Shown here piece by piece: positions 19,963 through 31,419 of a DNA stretch of 64,000 bases (position 1 is the first letter of the stretch; each line of letters starts with the position of its first letter). Where the stretch lies: positions 1-64,000 of the forward strand of contig NW_027442046.1 of the NCBI RefSeq assembly GCF_048569485.1. Reading direction: 5' to 3'. The stretch is from Anomaloglossus baeobatrachus. Taxonomy: Eukaryota; Chordata; Amphibia; Anura; Aromobatidae. Below the pieces are notes generated by a model. It had not been told where the DNA came from and did not search any database. It saw only the letters and a program-made list of their open reading frames with translations. A program made the position numbers and the translations under genes.

Positions 19963-21544
19963 ATCTGTTCTTATCAGTTTAATATCTGATACGTCCCCTA
20001 TCTGGGGACCATATATTAAATGGATTTTTAGAACAGGGAGATGGAAAAAGAGCTTGCTCTGTCCACTCCACACATTGACCTGGTATTGCAGTACCTCCAG
20101 GACCGGTGCACCCCTTCTTAACCCAGTTTCCAAAAGCAGAACTCAATTCACCTGATTCATATTAGCCCGATTTAATGAATTGGAAGAAAGCATACGTCTT
20201 CATATGCACCTCAATTTGGCCCATTCACTTTTCACACTTCCTCCTTTTGTTTTTTATCTTTCACACTTTTGACTTTCTTTATTCATCCAAATAGCAAACT
20301 CATCACCACTCAACCTGACCAACTCGGCTATGTCCCGTGCTGCAGTTCTCTGTCTTATCTAGATCATTTGCAATTGAATGGAATAGATCCCTTTTGGACA
20401 AAGTGGATTCACCTGCTGCTGCAGTGACCACAGGTGTGATAAGATCTAGAATTGGCATCTGGTGCGATCTCTCCGCTTCCACTCCAAAGAAAGTTACCTG
20501 TTTATTCCTATCATGCATTGGTTTTTGGGGTTTTCTTTGAGTAATGATGATCTCTTTAGTAGTCTGTTGGCGCCCTCTCCTGGAGGAATAGTTTGCTTGC
20601 TCTTGGACATTCTAAAAGAGAGGTCATGATAGACATTGAGCTTCTGAGCTCAATTGGGGACAGTCATGGGTGATGAATGTTTGCAACCTGCTGCAAAGCC
20701 TCATACCGCAATATAAGGAACGTCAAATACTAAGAAAGGGCGGCCTATGAAAGAATTACTACTTTCAATAAGTACACTTAAACGGCTAATTGGGAATAGA
20801 AAAACTGTAAAAAGCCCTCTGAGAAAGCCCCCCTCTAACCTTTGATAGTAAGCTTTTCTGTAGTCTGCCTGTTGATGTATTTTCCGTTTGAACTGTGCAC
20901 AACATGAAGAGACGGAACACTGGCGGCTTGTCACAATGCCCCCGCTGACATCACAATAGCGCTGCTGCCTAGAAAACAAGCTGCGCAGCAGAAGTTGTTC
21001 TTTGGGTGGGAGGGTGGGCTAGTGTAAGGAGGGGGCAAGCTCTTTTTTTCCCGGGTGGTAGGGGGATGACAGGAGAAGGGATGCGGGTGGTGAGAAGGGT
21101 ACAGAGGGCAGGGTTTGGGGGCTGGGAAGGAAAGGGAAAAGATTAGGGTTTGGGGATGATGAAAGGGCTTTCTACGGGTAAGGATGGCAAAGGGTGGCAG
21201 TGACGGAAAGTCAGGCAACCTGTCCTGTCCGTCTTTTTGTATCGTGAATTGGAAAGACTGCAAGGGGGAGGGGAGTTGCTTGCGCCCTAAAGGAGGAGTT
21301 ATTCAGATTCATTGCAGTGGGGGGCGGCGGCTGCAAAACGCACCATTCTTCTTGTTTTTGCTCTGCAAAGCAGCCTTTTCAAGGGTTGGCTTGGGTGACA
21401 AAATGTCTTCTGTAGGCGTGGGTTTGTCTCCCTCTCGCTCTCTCTCCCTAAGATGTGTCCGGCATAGGCCAGGGTGCCACTCGAGGCCCAAACCAATTCT
21501 GGTTATCGCTTCTCGGCCTTTTGGCTAAGATCAAGTGTAGTATC

Positions 21545-22427
21545 GTTCGAAAAGGTGGTTTAAGGCTCCGGCCACCTTAGTACAATGATGCAATGCACAC
21601 TGGAAGGTTGCGCTTGTTAGTACTTTGGGAGGATAGTATATCCATCTAGAGGAAACCATGGCCCTACCAGGATCGAGGCTATTAGACTGAGTAAGTGTGG
21701 GGGCTATGGTGCAATGTGCCCCAGGATTGACGACCCTGGAGTGAGTCTGAGCTTGCTGGCTTGGGACCCCGGCGAGCCTTGGGCTCTGTAGCACACCGTA
21801 CCTTGCCCTTTCATACTTTCTGAGCATATTGCTCTATCCCGGCCTTCTGGCTAGGAAGGGAAATTTTTATAATCATGGTCGGAGGTCCGTTCAGCTTTGG
21901 GCTGAGAAACCAACACCCGGTTGGAGGTCCGGGTCAGCTTTGGCTGAGAAACCAACACCCGGTTGGAGGTCCGGGTCAGCTTCGGCTAAGAAACCAACAC
22001 CCGGTTGGAGGTCCGGGTCAGCTTCGGCTGAGAAACCAACACCCGGTTGGAGGTCCGGGTCAGCTTCGGCTGAGAAACCAACACCCGGTTGGAGGTCCGG
22101 TTAGCCTTGGGCTGAGAAACCAACACCGGTTGACGGTCCGGGCAGTTTCGGCTGCGAAACCAACAACTAGTAGCTCTCTACTCCACTTGGGTAAGATGCC
22201 TGGATGGACGCTGGGAGCAACGACAAGGCTTAACCAGGCTTCGGCTTGGGGGAGCACCGAAGATCCCTGACCCTTGCTGTGGCCTTCTGGCTCGGAGGGA
22301 CGGGGTTGATTTTTGGGGACCCTCTCCTCACGGAGGGGTCCACACGAATCCTAGCCTTTGCACTGTTTTTGGTGTGACTTCGGTCATGCATTTTTTGCGG
22401 TGCTTTGGAAAGCTTCATTAAATCAAA
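21545..22427 (+). mobile_element. S element copy 6, 883 bp, 7 hairpin repeats (longest)
   Basis: The head reads GTTCGAAAAGGTGGTTTAAG, so it starts at nearly the same base as the copies with no target duplication. That points to a real 5' end rather than random truncation. The stem AAGGTGG/CCACCTT is kept although the loop differs from copy 1. Confidence 0.88.
21877..22167 (+). repeat. Hairpin minisatellite in S copy 6 (7 units)
   Basis: There are seven units of about 42 nt. Most hold CAGC-TTCG-GCTG, an RNA hairpin with the very stable cUUCGg tetraloop. Point changes between units fall mainly in the loop or between the two stems. Confidence 0.9.
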
Positions 22428-23969
22428 ATCTGTTCTTATCAGTTTAATATCTGATACGTCCCCTATCTGGGGACCATATATTAAATGGATTTTTAGAACA
22501 GGGAGATGGAAAAAGAGCTTGCTCTGTCCACTCCACGCATTGACCTGGTATTGCAGTACCTCCAGGACCGGTGCACCCCTTCTTAACCCAGTTTCCAAAA
22601 GCAGAACTCAATTCACCTGATTCATATTAGCCCGATTTAATGAATTGGAAGAAAGCATACGTCTTCATATGCACCTCAATTTGGCCCATTCACTTTTCAC
22701 ACTTCCTCCTTTTGTTTTTTATCTTTCACACTTTTGACTTTCTTTATTCATCCAAATAGCAAACTCATCACCACTCAACCTGACCAACTCGGCTATGTCC
22801 CGTGCTGCAGTTCTCTGTCTTATCTAGATCATTTGCAATTGAATGGAATAGATCCCTTTTGGACAAAGTGGATTCACCTGCTGCTGCAGTGACCACAGGT
22901 GTGATAAGATCTAGAATTGGCATCTGGTGCGATCTCTCCGCTTCCACTCCAAAGAAAGTTACCTGTTTATTCCTATCATGCATTGGTTTTTGGGGTTTTC
23001 TTTGAGTAATGATGATCTCTTTAGTAGTCTGTTGGCGCCCTCTCCTGGAGGAATAGTTTGCTTGCTCTTGGACATTCTAAAAGAGAGGTCATGATAGACA
23101 TTGAGCTTCTGAGCTCAATTGGGGACAGTCATGGGTGATGAATGTTTGCAACCTGCTGCAAAGCCTCATACCGCAATATAAGGAACGTCAAATACTAAGA
23201 AAGGGCGGCCTATGAAAGAATTACTACTTTCAATAAGTACACTTAAACGGCTAATTGGGAATAGAAAAACTGTAAAAAGCCCTCTGAGAAAGCCCCCCTC
23301 TAACCTTTGATAGTAAGCTTTTCTGTAGTCTGCCTGTTGATGTATTTTCCGTTTGAACTGTGCACAACATGAAGAGACGGAACACTGGCGGCTTGTCACA
23401 ATGCCCCCGCTGACATCACAATAGCGCTGCTGCCTAGAAAACAAGCTGCGCAGCAGAAGTTGTTCTTTGGGTGGGAGGGTGGGCTAGTGTAAGGAGGGGG
23501 CAAGCTCTTTTTTTCCCGGGTGGTAGGGGGATGACAGGAGAAGGGATGCGGGTGGTGAGAAGGGTACAGAGGGCAGGGTTTGGGGGCTGGGAAGGAAAGG
23601 GAAAAGATTAGGGTTTGGGGATGATGAAAGGGCTTTCTACGGGTAAGGATGGCAAAGGGTGGCAGTGACGGAAAGTCAGGCAACCTGTCCTGTCCGTCTT
23701 TTTGTATCGTGAATTGGAAAGACTGCAAGGGGGAGGGGAGTTGCTTGCGCCCTAAAGGAGGAGTTATTCAGATTCATTGCAGTGGGGGGCGGCGGCTGCA
23801 AAACGCACCATTCTTCTTGTTTTTGCTCTGCAAAGCAGCCTTTTCAAGGGTTGGCTTGGGTGACAAAATGTCTTCTGTAGGCGTGGGTTTGTCTCCCTCT
23901 CGCTCTCTCTCCCTAAGATGTGTCCGGCATAGGCCAGGGTGCCACTCGAGGCCCAAACCAATTCTGGTT

Positions 23970-24157
23970 ATCGCTTCTCGGCCTTTTGGCTAAGATCAAG
24001 TGTAGTATCTGTTCTTATCAGTTTAATATCTGATACGTCCCCTATCTGGGGACCATATATTAAATGGATTTTTAGAACAGGGAGATGGAAAAAGAGCTTG
24101 CTCTGTCCACTCCACGCATTGACCTGGTATTGCAGTACCTCCAGGACCGGTGCACCC
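23970..24157 (+). ncRNA. RNU2: U2 snRNA, uninterrupted
   Basis: Consensus 188-nt copy, first of two adjacent intact genes. It follows the S-interrupted unit at 21505. All promoter blocks and the 3' box (24170-24184) are present. Confidence 0.97.
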
Positions 24158-24612
24158 CTTCTTAACCCAGTTTCCAAAAGCAGAACTCAATTCACCTGAT
24201 TCATATTAGCCCGATTTAATGAATTGGAAGAAAGCATACGTCTTCATATGCACCTCAATTTGGCCCATTCACTTTTCACACTTCCTCCTTTTGTTTTTTA
24301 TCTTTCACACTTTTGACTTTCTTTATTCATCCAAATAGCAAACTCATCACCACTCAACCTGACCAACTCGGCTATGTCCCGTGCTGCAGTTCTCTGTCTT
24401 ATCTAGATCATTTGCAATTGAATGGAATAGATCCCTTTTGGACAAAGTGGATTCACCTGCTGCTGCAGTGACCACAGGTGTGATAAGATCTAGAATTGGC
24501 ATCTGGTGCGATCTCTCCGCTTCCACTCCAAAGAAAGTTACCTGTTTATTCCTATCATGCATTGGTTTTTGGGGTTTTCTTTGAGTAATGATGATCTCTT
24601 TAGTAGTCTGTT

Positions 24613-24627
24613 GGCGCCCTCTCCTGG
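24613..24627 (-). promoter_or_regulatory. CTCF-like motif in spacer
   Basis: Read on the minus strand this is CCAGGAGAGGGCGCC, one mismatch from the core CCASYAGRKGGCRSY. It lies 456-470 bp after the end of each U2 and recurs in all units; the copy after unit 1 is at 6971-6985. Two units carry a base change in it (near 14218 and 15808). CTCF use is inferred from sequence only. Confidence 0.35.
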
Positions 24628-25548
24628 AGGAATAGTTTGCTTGCTCTTGGACATTCTAAAAGAGAGGTCATGATAGACATTGAGCTTCTGAGCTCAATTG
24701 GGGACAGTCATGGGTGATGAATGTTTGCAACCTGCTGCAAAGCCTCATACCGCAATATAAGGAACGTCAAATACTAAGAAAGGGCGGCCTATGAAAGAAT
24801 TACTACTTTCAATAAGTACACTTAAACGGCTAATTGGGAATAGAAAAACTGTAAAAAGCCCTCTGAGAAAGCCCCCCTCTAACCTTTGATAGTAAGCTTT
24901 TCTGTAGTCTGCCTGTTGATGTATTTTCCGTTTGAACTGTGCACAACATGAAGAGACGGAACACTGGCGGCTTGTCACAATGCCCCCGCTGACATCACAA
25001 TAGCGCTGCTGCCTAGAAAACAAGCTGCGCAGCAGAAGTTGTTCTTTGGGTGGGAGGGTGGGCTAGTGTAAGGAGGGGGCAAGCTCTTTTTTTCCCGGGT
25101 GGTAGGGGGATGACAGGAGAAGGGATGCGGGTGGTGAGAAGGGTACAGAGGGCAGGGTTTGGGGGCTGGGAAGGAAAGGGAAAAGATTAGGGTTTGGGGA
25201 TGATGAAAGGGCTTTCTACGGGTAAGGATGGCAAAGGGTGGCAGTGACGGAAAGTCAGGCAACCTGTCCTGTCCGTCTTTTTGTATCGTGAATTGGAAAG
25301 ACTGCAAGGGGGAGGGGAGTTGCTTGCGCCCTAAAGGAGGAGTTATTCAGATTCATTGCAGTGGGGGGCGGCGGCTGCAAAACGCACCATTCTTCTTGTT
25401 TTTGCTCTGCAAAGCAGCCTTTTCAAGGGTTGGCTTGGGTGACAAAATGTCTTCTGTAGGCGTGGGTTTGTCTCCCTCTCGCTCTCTCTCCCTAAGATGT
25501 GTCCGGCATAGGCCAGGGTGCCACTCGAGGCCCAAACCAATTCTGGTT

Positions 25549-25736
25549 ATCGCTTCTCGGCCTTTTGGCTAAGATCAAGTGTAGTATCTGTTCTTATCAG
25601 TTTAATATCTGATACGTCCCCTATCTGGGGACCATATATTAAATGGATTTTTAGAACAGGGAGATGGAAAAAGAGCTTGCTCTGTCCACTCCACGCATTG
25701 ACCTGGTATTGCAGTACCTCCAGGACCGGTGCACCC
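25549..25736 (+). ncRNA. RNU2: U2 snRNA, uninterrupted
   Basis: Consensus copy exactly 1,579 bp after its neighbour at 23970. Promoter blocks and 3' box are unchanged. Confidence 0.97.
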
Positions 25737-27463
25737 CTTCTTAACCCAGTTTCCAAAAGCAGAACTCAATTCACCTGATTCATATTAGCCCGATTTAATG
25801 AATTGGAAGAAAGCATACGTCTTCATATGCACCTCAATTTGGCCCATTCACTTTTCACACTTCCTCCTTTTGTTTTTTATCTTTCACACTTTTGACTTTC
25901 TTTATTCATCCAAATAGCAAACTCATCACCACTCAACCTGACCAACTCGGCTATGTCCCGTGCTGCAGTTCTCTGTCTTATCTAGATCATTTGCAATTGA
26001 ATGGAATAGATCCCTTTTGGACAAAGTGGATTCACCTGCTGCTGCAGTGACCACAGGTGTGATAAGATCTAGAATTGGCATCTGGTGCGATCTCTCCGCT
26101 TCCACTCCAAAGAAAGTTACCTGTTTATTCCTATCATGCATTGGTTTTTGGGGTTTTCTTTGAGTAATGATGATCTCTTTAGTAGTCTGTTGGCGCCCTC
26201 TCCTGGAGGAATAGTTTGCTTGCTCTTGGACATTCTAAAAGAGAGGTCATGATAGACATTGAGCTTCTGAGCTCAATTGGGGACAGTCATGGGTGATGAA
26301 TGTTTGCAACCTGCTGCAAAGCCTCATACCGCAATATAAGGAACGTCAAATACTAAGAAAGGGCGGCCTATGAAAGAATTACTACTTTCAATAAGTACAC
26401 TTAAACGGCTAATTGGGAATAGAAAAACTGTAAAAAGCCCTCTGAGAAAGCCCCCCTCTAACCTTTGATAGTAAGCTTTTCTGTAGTCTGCCTGTTGATG
26501 TATTTTCCGTTTGAACTGTGCACAACATGAAGAGACGGAACACTGGCGGCTTGTCACAATGCCCCCGCTGACATCACAATAGCGCTGCTGCCTAGAAAAC
26601 AAGCTGCGCAGCAGAAGTTGTTCTTTGGGTGGGAGGGTGGGCTAGTGTAAGGAGGGGGCAAGCTCTTTTTTTCCCGGGTGGTAGGGGGATGACAGGAGAA
26701 GGGATGCGGGTGGTGAGAAGGGTACAGAGGGCAGGGTTTGGGGGCTGGGAAGGAAAGGGAAAAGATTAGGGTTTGGGGATGATGAAAGGGCTTTCTACGG
26801 GTAAGGATGGCAAAGGGTGGCAGTGACGGAAAGTCAGGCAACCTGTCCTGTCCGTCTTTTTGTATCGTGAATTGGAAAGACTGCAAGGGGGAGGGGAGTT
26901 GCTTGCGCCCTAAAGGAGGAGTTATTCAGATTCATTGCAGTGGGGGGCGGCGGCTGCAAAACGCACCATTCTTCTTGTTTTTGCTCTGCAAAGCAGCCTT
27001 TTCAAGGGTTGGCTTGGGTGACAAAATGTCTTCTGTAGGCGTGGGTTTGTCTCCCTCTCGCTCTCTCTCCCTAAGATGTGTCCGGCATAGGCCAGGGTGC
27101 CACTCGAGGCCCAAACCAATTCTGGTTATCGCTTCTCGGCCTTTTGGCTAAGATCAAGTGTAGTATCGTTCGAAAAGGTGGTTTAAGGCTCCGGCCACCT
27201 TAGTACAATGATGCAATGCACACTGGAAGGTTGCACTTGTTAGTACTTTGGGAGGATAGTATATCCATCTAGAGGAAACCATGGCCCTACCAGGATTGAG
27301 GCTATTAGACTGAGTAAGTGTGGGGGTTATGGTGCAATGTGACCCAGGAATGGACACCCTGGAGGGAGTCTGAACTTGCTAGGTTGGGACCCTGGTAAGC
27401 CTCAGACTCTGTCGCACGCCGCGCCTTGCCTATTCATACTTTCCAAGCATATTGCCCTATCCT

Positions 27464-27492
27464 GGCCTTCTGGCTAAGAAGGGAAATTTTTA
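27464..27492 (+). other. U2 stem-I-like hairpin plus Sm-like site in S copy 7 (first module)
   Basis: GGCCTTCTGGCTAAGA (27464-27479) matches U2 nt 11-26 at 15 of 16 positions, and ATTTTTA follows at 27486-27492. The Sm-type site of this species' own U2 is ATTTTTAG. Homology is likely; binding of Sm proteins is inference. Confidence 0.5.
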
Positions 27493-27861
27493 TAATCCCG
27501 GTCGGAGGTCCGGTCAGCTTTGGGCTGAGAAACCAACACCCGGTTGGAGGTCCGGGTCAGCTTTGGCTGAGAAACCAACACCCGGTTGGAGGTCCAGTTA
27601 GCCTTGGGCTGAGAAACCAACACCCGGTTGGAGGTCCGGTCAGCCTTGGGCTGAGAAACCAACACCCGGTTGGAGGTCCGGTCAGCCTTGGGCTGAGAAA
27701 CCAACACCGGTTGACGGTCCGGGCAGTCTCGGCTGCGAAACCAACGACTAGTAGCTCCCTACTCCACTTGGGTAAGATGCCTCGGTGGACGCTGGGAGCA
27801 ACAACAAGGCTCAACCAGGCTTCGGCTTGGGGGAGCACCGAAGATCCCTGACCCTCGCTGT

Positions 27862-27896
27862 GGCCTTCTGGCTCGGAGGGACGGGGTTGATTTTTG
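27862..27896 (+). other. U2 stem-I-like hairpin plus Sm-like site in S copy 7 (second module)
   Basis: GGCCTTCTGGCT (27862-27873) is followed by ATTTTTG at 27890-27896, a canonical Sm-type sequence, and then by a hairpin ending GGGGTCC, the usual arrangement at the 3' side of an Sm site. In the other S copies the hairpin arm pairs through different bases. Confidence 0.45.
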
Positions 27897-29839
27897 GGGA
27901 TCCTCTTCTCACGGAGGGGTCCACACGAATCCTAGCCTTTGCACTGTTTTTGGTGTGACTTCGGTCATGCATTTTTGCGGTGCTTTGGAAAGCTTCATTA
28001 AATCAAAAATCTGTTCTTATCAGTTTAATATCTGATACGTCCCCTATCTGGGGACCATATATTAAATGGATTTTTAGAACAGGGAGATGGAAAAAGAGCT
28101 TGCTCTGTCCACTCCACGCATTGACCTGGTATTGCAGTACCTCCAGGACCGGTGCACCCCTTCTTAACCCAGTTTCCAAAAGCAGAACTCAATTCACCTG
28201 ATTCATATTAGCCCGATTTAATGAATTGGAAGAAAGCATACGTCTTCATATGCACCTCAATTTGGCCCATTCACTTTTCACACTTCCTCCTTTTGTTTTT
28301 TATCTTTCACACTTTTGACTTTCTTTATTCATCCAAATAGCAAACTCATCACCACTCAACCTGATCAACTCGGCTATGTCCCGTGCTGCAGTTCTCTGTC
28401 TTATCTAGATCATTTGCAATTGAATGGAATAGATCCCTTTTGGACAAAGTGGATTCACCTGCTGCTGCAGTGACCACAGGTGTGATAAGATCTAGAATTG
28501 GCATCTGGTGCGATCTCTCCGCTTCCACTCCAAAGAAAGTTACCTGTTTATTCCTATCATGCATTGGTTTTTGGGGTTTTCTTTGAGTAATGATGATCTC
28601 TTTAGTAGTCTGTTGGCGCCCTCTCCTGGAGGAATAGTTTGCTTGCTCTTGGACATTCTAAAAGAGAGGTCATGATAGACATTGAGCTTCTGAGCTCAAT
28701 TGGGGACAGTCATGGGTGATGAATGTTTGCAACCTGCTGCAAAGCCTCATACCGCAATATAAGGAACGTCAAATACTAAGAAAGGGGGGCCTATGAAAGA
28801 ATTACTACTTTCAATAAGTACACTTAAACGGCTAATTGGGAATAGAAAAACTGTAAAAAGCCCTCTGAGAAAGCCCCCCTCTAACCTTTGATAGTAAGCT
28901 TTTCTGTAGTCTGCCTGTTGATGTATTTTCCGTTTGAACTGTGCACAACATGAAGAGACGGAACACTGGCGGCTTGTCACAATGCCCCCGCTGACATCAC
29001 AATAGCGCTGCTGCCTAGAAAACAAGCTGCGCAGCAGAAGTTGTTCTTTGGGTGGGAGGGTGGGCTAGTGTAAGGAGGGGGCAAGCTCTTTTTTTCCCGG
29101 GTGGTAGGGGGATGACAGGAGAAGGGATGCGGGTGGTGAGAAGGGTACAGAGGGCAGGGTTTGGGGGCTGGGAAGGAAAGGGAAAAGATTAGGGTTTGGG
29201 GATGATGAAAGGGCTTTCTACGGGTAAGGATGGCAAAGGGTGGCAGTGACGGAAAGTCAGGCAACCTGTCCTGTCCGTCTTTTTGTATCGTGAATTGGAA
29301 AGACTGCAAGGGGGAGGGGAGTTGCTTGCGCCCTAAAGGAGGAGTTATTCAGATTCATTGCAGTGGGGGGCGGCGGCTGCAAAACGCACCATTCTTCTTG
29401 TTTTTGCTCTGCAAAGCAGCCTTTTCAAGGGTTGGCTTGGGTGACAAAATGTCTTCTGTAGGCGTGGGTTTGTCTCCCTCTCGCTCTCTCTCCCTAAGAT
29501 GTGTCCGGCATAGGCCAGGGTGCCACTCGAGGCCCAAACCAATTCTGGTTATCGCTTCTCGGCCTTTTGGCTAAGATCAAGTGTAGTATCTGTTCTTATC
29601 AGAACAAACTGAGCTAGCTACACTTGACGAGATACGATCAGGGAGACAAGCTCCGAAGCCCAGCCGAGACCGAAAGAGGGAGATCGGACGGAAGAAGAGC
29701 TTGGCAGAAAGAAGCAAGAAGACGAAGGCTCGGAGAAGACTTGGGGAGACCAGAGGAACTTCGAGGAGGAACACAGCGGGAGAAGACACCCGGAGAAGAA
29801 TCCAAGATCCAGCTCCGGGAACTCAAGCAGGAACCAGCC

Positions 29840-31384
29840 ATGGCAAGCAAGCCAGAGAAGGCAGCCAGGAAGGCTCAGGACCCAGGGACCTCCAGGAAGG
29901 CTCATCCAGAGGCTTCTTCGGCCCAAGAGGCCCCTACCTCCGACGCCAGCCAGCCGGAGGGAGCCCGGACGCCGCCTGAAAAGGCTCCAACCCTGGAGCC
30001 TTGGATGCGGCAGACGGTCGCCCTGAAGCTAAAGGCGGTGGATAGTAGGTTGCCGGACATGTCCAGCGACATGTTCTGCAAGAAGATGATTCTGGATCAG
30101 GGCTTCTCCAGGGCGGAAACCCTGAGTGTCCAGACCTTCATGACTGGCATTTTTCTGGTAACCTTTGCCACGGTGAATGCCTGCAGGAGATACTGGGAGG
30201 CGATGAACGCAGCGATGCCGGACTCCCCTTTTCATTCTTTTTTAGGATCCTGTCCTATACAGAGGGATGAGAAGAGGATCACGGTCTCCATGCGGAACCC
30301 GCACACCCCAGGAAGAGACATCTCCACGTTCCTGGGACGTCTCTGCACAGTGGTGAGGGAGCCATCCCACATCCTTAACGGCAACGGATTCTGGACGGGT
30401 AAGTGGTCAGTAACCGTTCGACTCTACAGGGAACCAGCATCCGAGGATGGTCTCCAGCACCTGCCCCCGACATTCTCTCTGGGAAACTCCTATGGTCTCA
30501 TCTACTACCCGGACATGCCACACAACTGCAGGAAATGTGGTGGGAAAGGGCATTCGATGAAGACCTGCAAGGAGGACGCCTGCAGGGTTTGCCGGGTGAC
30601 AGGACACAGCTCCAAGGACTGCCCAAAGAAGAAGACTTGCAACCTATGTGGACAGGCGGACCACCTTTACAAGGACTGCCCACAGCGGGAGAAATCCTGG
30701 GCAAGGGTTGCCGCGGCGACCCAGTATCGGGTAGTCACAGCTTCGTCGACCAAGGCAGCTACGACCAAGGCCACAGAGGCCAAGGACAAGGCGGCCAAGA
30801 ACCCGGCGACCGTGGCTCCAGCCGATGCCCCAGCAGCCACGGAGTCCAGGGAAAAGAAGGGTAAGAAAACTGCTGCCCCCTCCCTGGTCCCCCCCCCTGT
30901 CACCCCTGTCCAAACCCCTCCCCCCCCGGCCAACCCTACTGAGGATTCCACTACCTCCACCTCATTTCCCTACTCCTCAGCTGGTCTCCTCACCCCCCCC
31001 CCAAAGCCCACTCTCCCTCCCCAGACCATGAGAGCAGAGGGCCTCAGCACTCTTGCACTTTTCACCGAGGAGGATTTTCCAGCTCTTGTCTCCTCAGGTA
31101 CAGGCCAAAGGAAAAGGAAGGTGGAAGATAGTCCTGTCGCAGAACCTTCCAAGCTGTTCATTGTGGACCTTAACCCACCCCAGGAAGAGGAGGATGGCCT
31201 CCTCCCAGAACCGGACGTGTTGGAGCAGATGGTGGAGTCCCTTGTGGCCGAAGAAGAAATGGAGGAGTCGGAAGCCACTGAGGCACCATCCCTGCTTGAT
31301 CAGCTAGCAGAAGAGGGTCTGCTGGAGATACCCTTACCAGCAGGTGCCAAAGAGGAAGAACCGCCCGACCGGAGTGGTAACTAA
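29840..31384 (+). CDS. LINE ORF1, CCHC-knuckle RNA-binding protein (copy 2)
   Basis: The 514-residue frame is uninterrupted and has the same layout as the first copy. The three CX2CX4HX4C knuckles are intact. About ten residues differ from copy 1, for example Ser for Gly and Met for Val in the region before the RRM-like part, Tyr for Phe before the knuckles, and Ala for Val in the third knuckle. The C tract in the Pro-rich linker is 10 bases long and keeps the frame. Confidence 0.85.
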   Translation: MASKPEKAARKAQDPGTSRKAHPEASSAQEAPTSDASQPEGARTPPEKAPTLEPWMRQTVALKLKAVDSRLPDMSSDMFCKKMILDQGFSRAETLSVQTFMTGIFLVTFATVNACRRYWEAMNAAMPDSPFHSFLGSCPIQRDEKRITVSMRNPHTPGRDISTFLGRLCTVVREPSHILNGNGFWTGKWSVTVRLYREPASEDGLQHLPPTFSLGNSYGLIYYPDMPHNCRKCGGKGHSMKTCKEDACRVCRVTGHSSKDCPKKKTCNLCGQADHLYKDCPQREKSWARVAAATQYRVVTASSTKAATTKATEAKDKAAKNPATVAPADAPAATESREKKGKKTAAPSLVPPPVTPVQTPPPPANPTEDSTTSTSFPYSSAGLLTPPPKPTLPPQTMRAEGLSTLALFTEEDFPALVSSGTGQRKRKVEDSPVAEPSKLFIVDLNPPQEEEDGLLPEPDVLEQMVESLVAEEEMEESEATEAPSLLDQLAEEGLLEIPLPAGAKEEEPPDRSGN

Positions 31385-31419
31385 GGCACACCGCCTGCTC
31401 TAACTTTCTCTTTCCTCCA

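Larger units (their letters stand above)
18307..20113 (+). pseudogene. U2 gene interrupted by two S elements in tandem
   Basis: U2 nt 1-37 lie at 18307-18343. S copy 4 follows, then ATCTGT (U2 nt 38-43) at 19148-19153, then S copy 5, then nt 38-188 at 19963-20113. A G to A change lies near 20071 in the 3' part. Confidence 0.94.
21505..22578 (+). pseudogene. U2 gene interrupted by S element
   Basis: U2 nt 1-40 lie at 21505-21544 and nt 38-188 at 22428-22578, with ATC (nt 38-40) duplicated. Confidence 0.94.
27168..28008 (+). mobile_element. S element copy 7, 841 bp, divergent subtype
   Basis: It starts GTTCGAAAAGGTGG like copy 6 but differs from the other S copies at many positions (for example in the stretch 27230-27420), so it is an older or separate subtype. 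It has six repeats and the TTAAATCAAAA tail. Its first snRNA-like hairpin is the closest to U2. Confidence 0.88.
27128..28159 (+). pseudogene. U2 gene interrupted by S element
   Basis: U2 nt 1-40 lie at 27128-27167 and nt 38-188 at 28009-28159, with ATC duplicated. This unit and its following spacer are repeated at 36676. Confidence 0.94.

Noticed and set aside
21877-22167. CRISPR-like array
   Set aside because: The 42-nt units follow each other without unique spacers, no cas gene is present, and the context is an animal retroelement.
21829-22270. Open frames through the hairpin repeats with a periodic 14-residue peptide
   Set aside because: A 42-bp repeat is a multiple of three, so periodic open frames arise on their own on both strands. 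Copies differ in length and none has a plausible start context.
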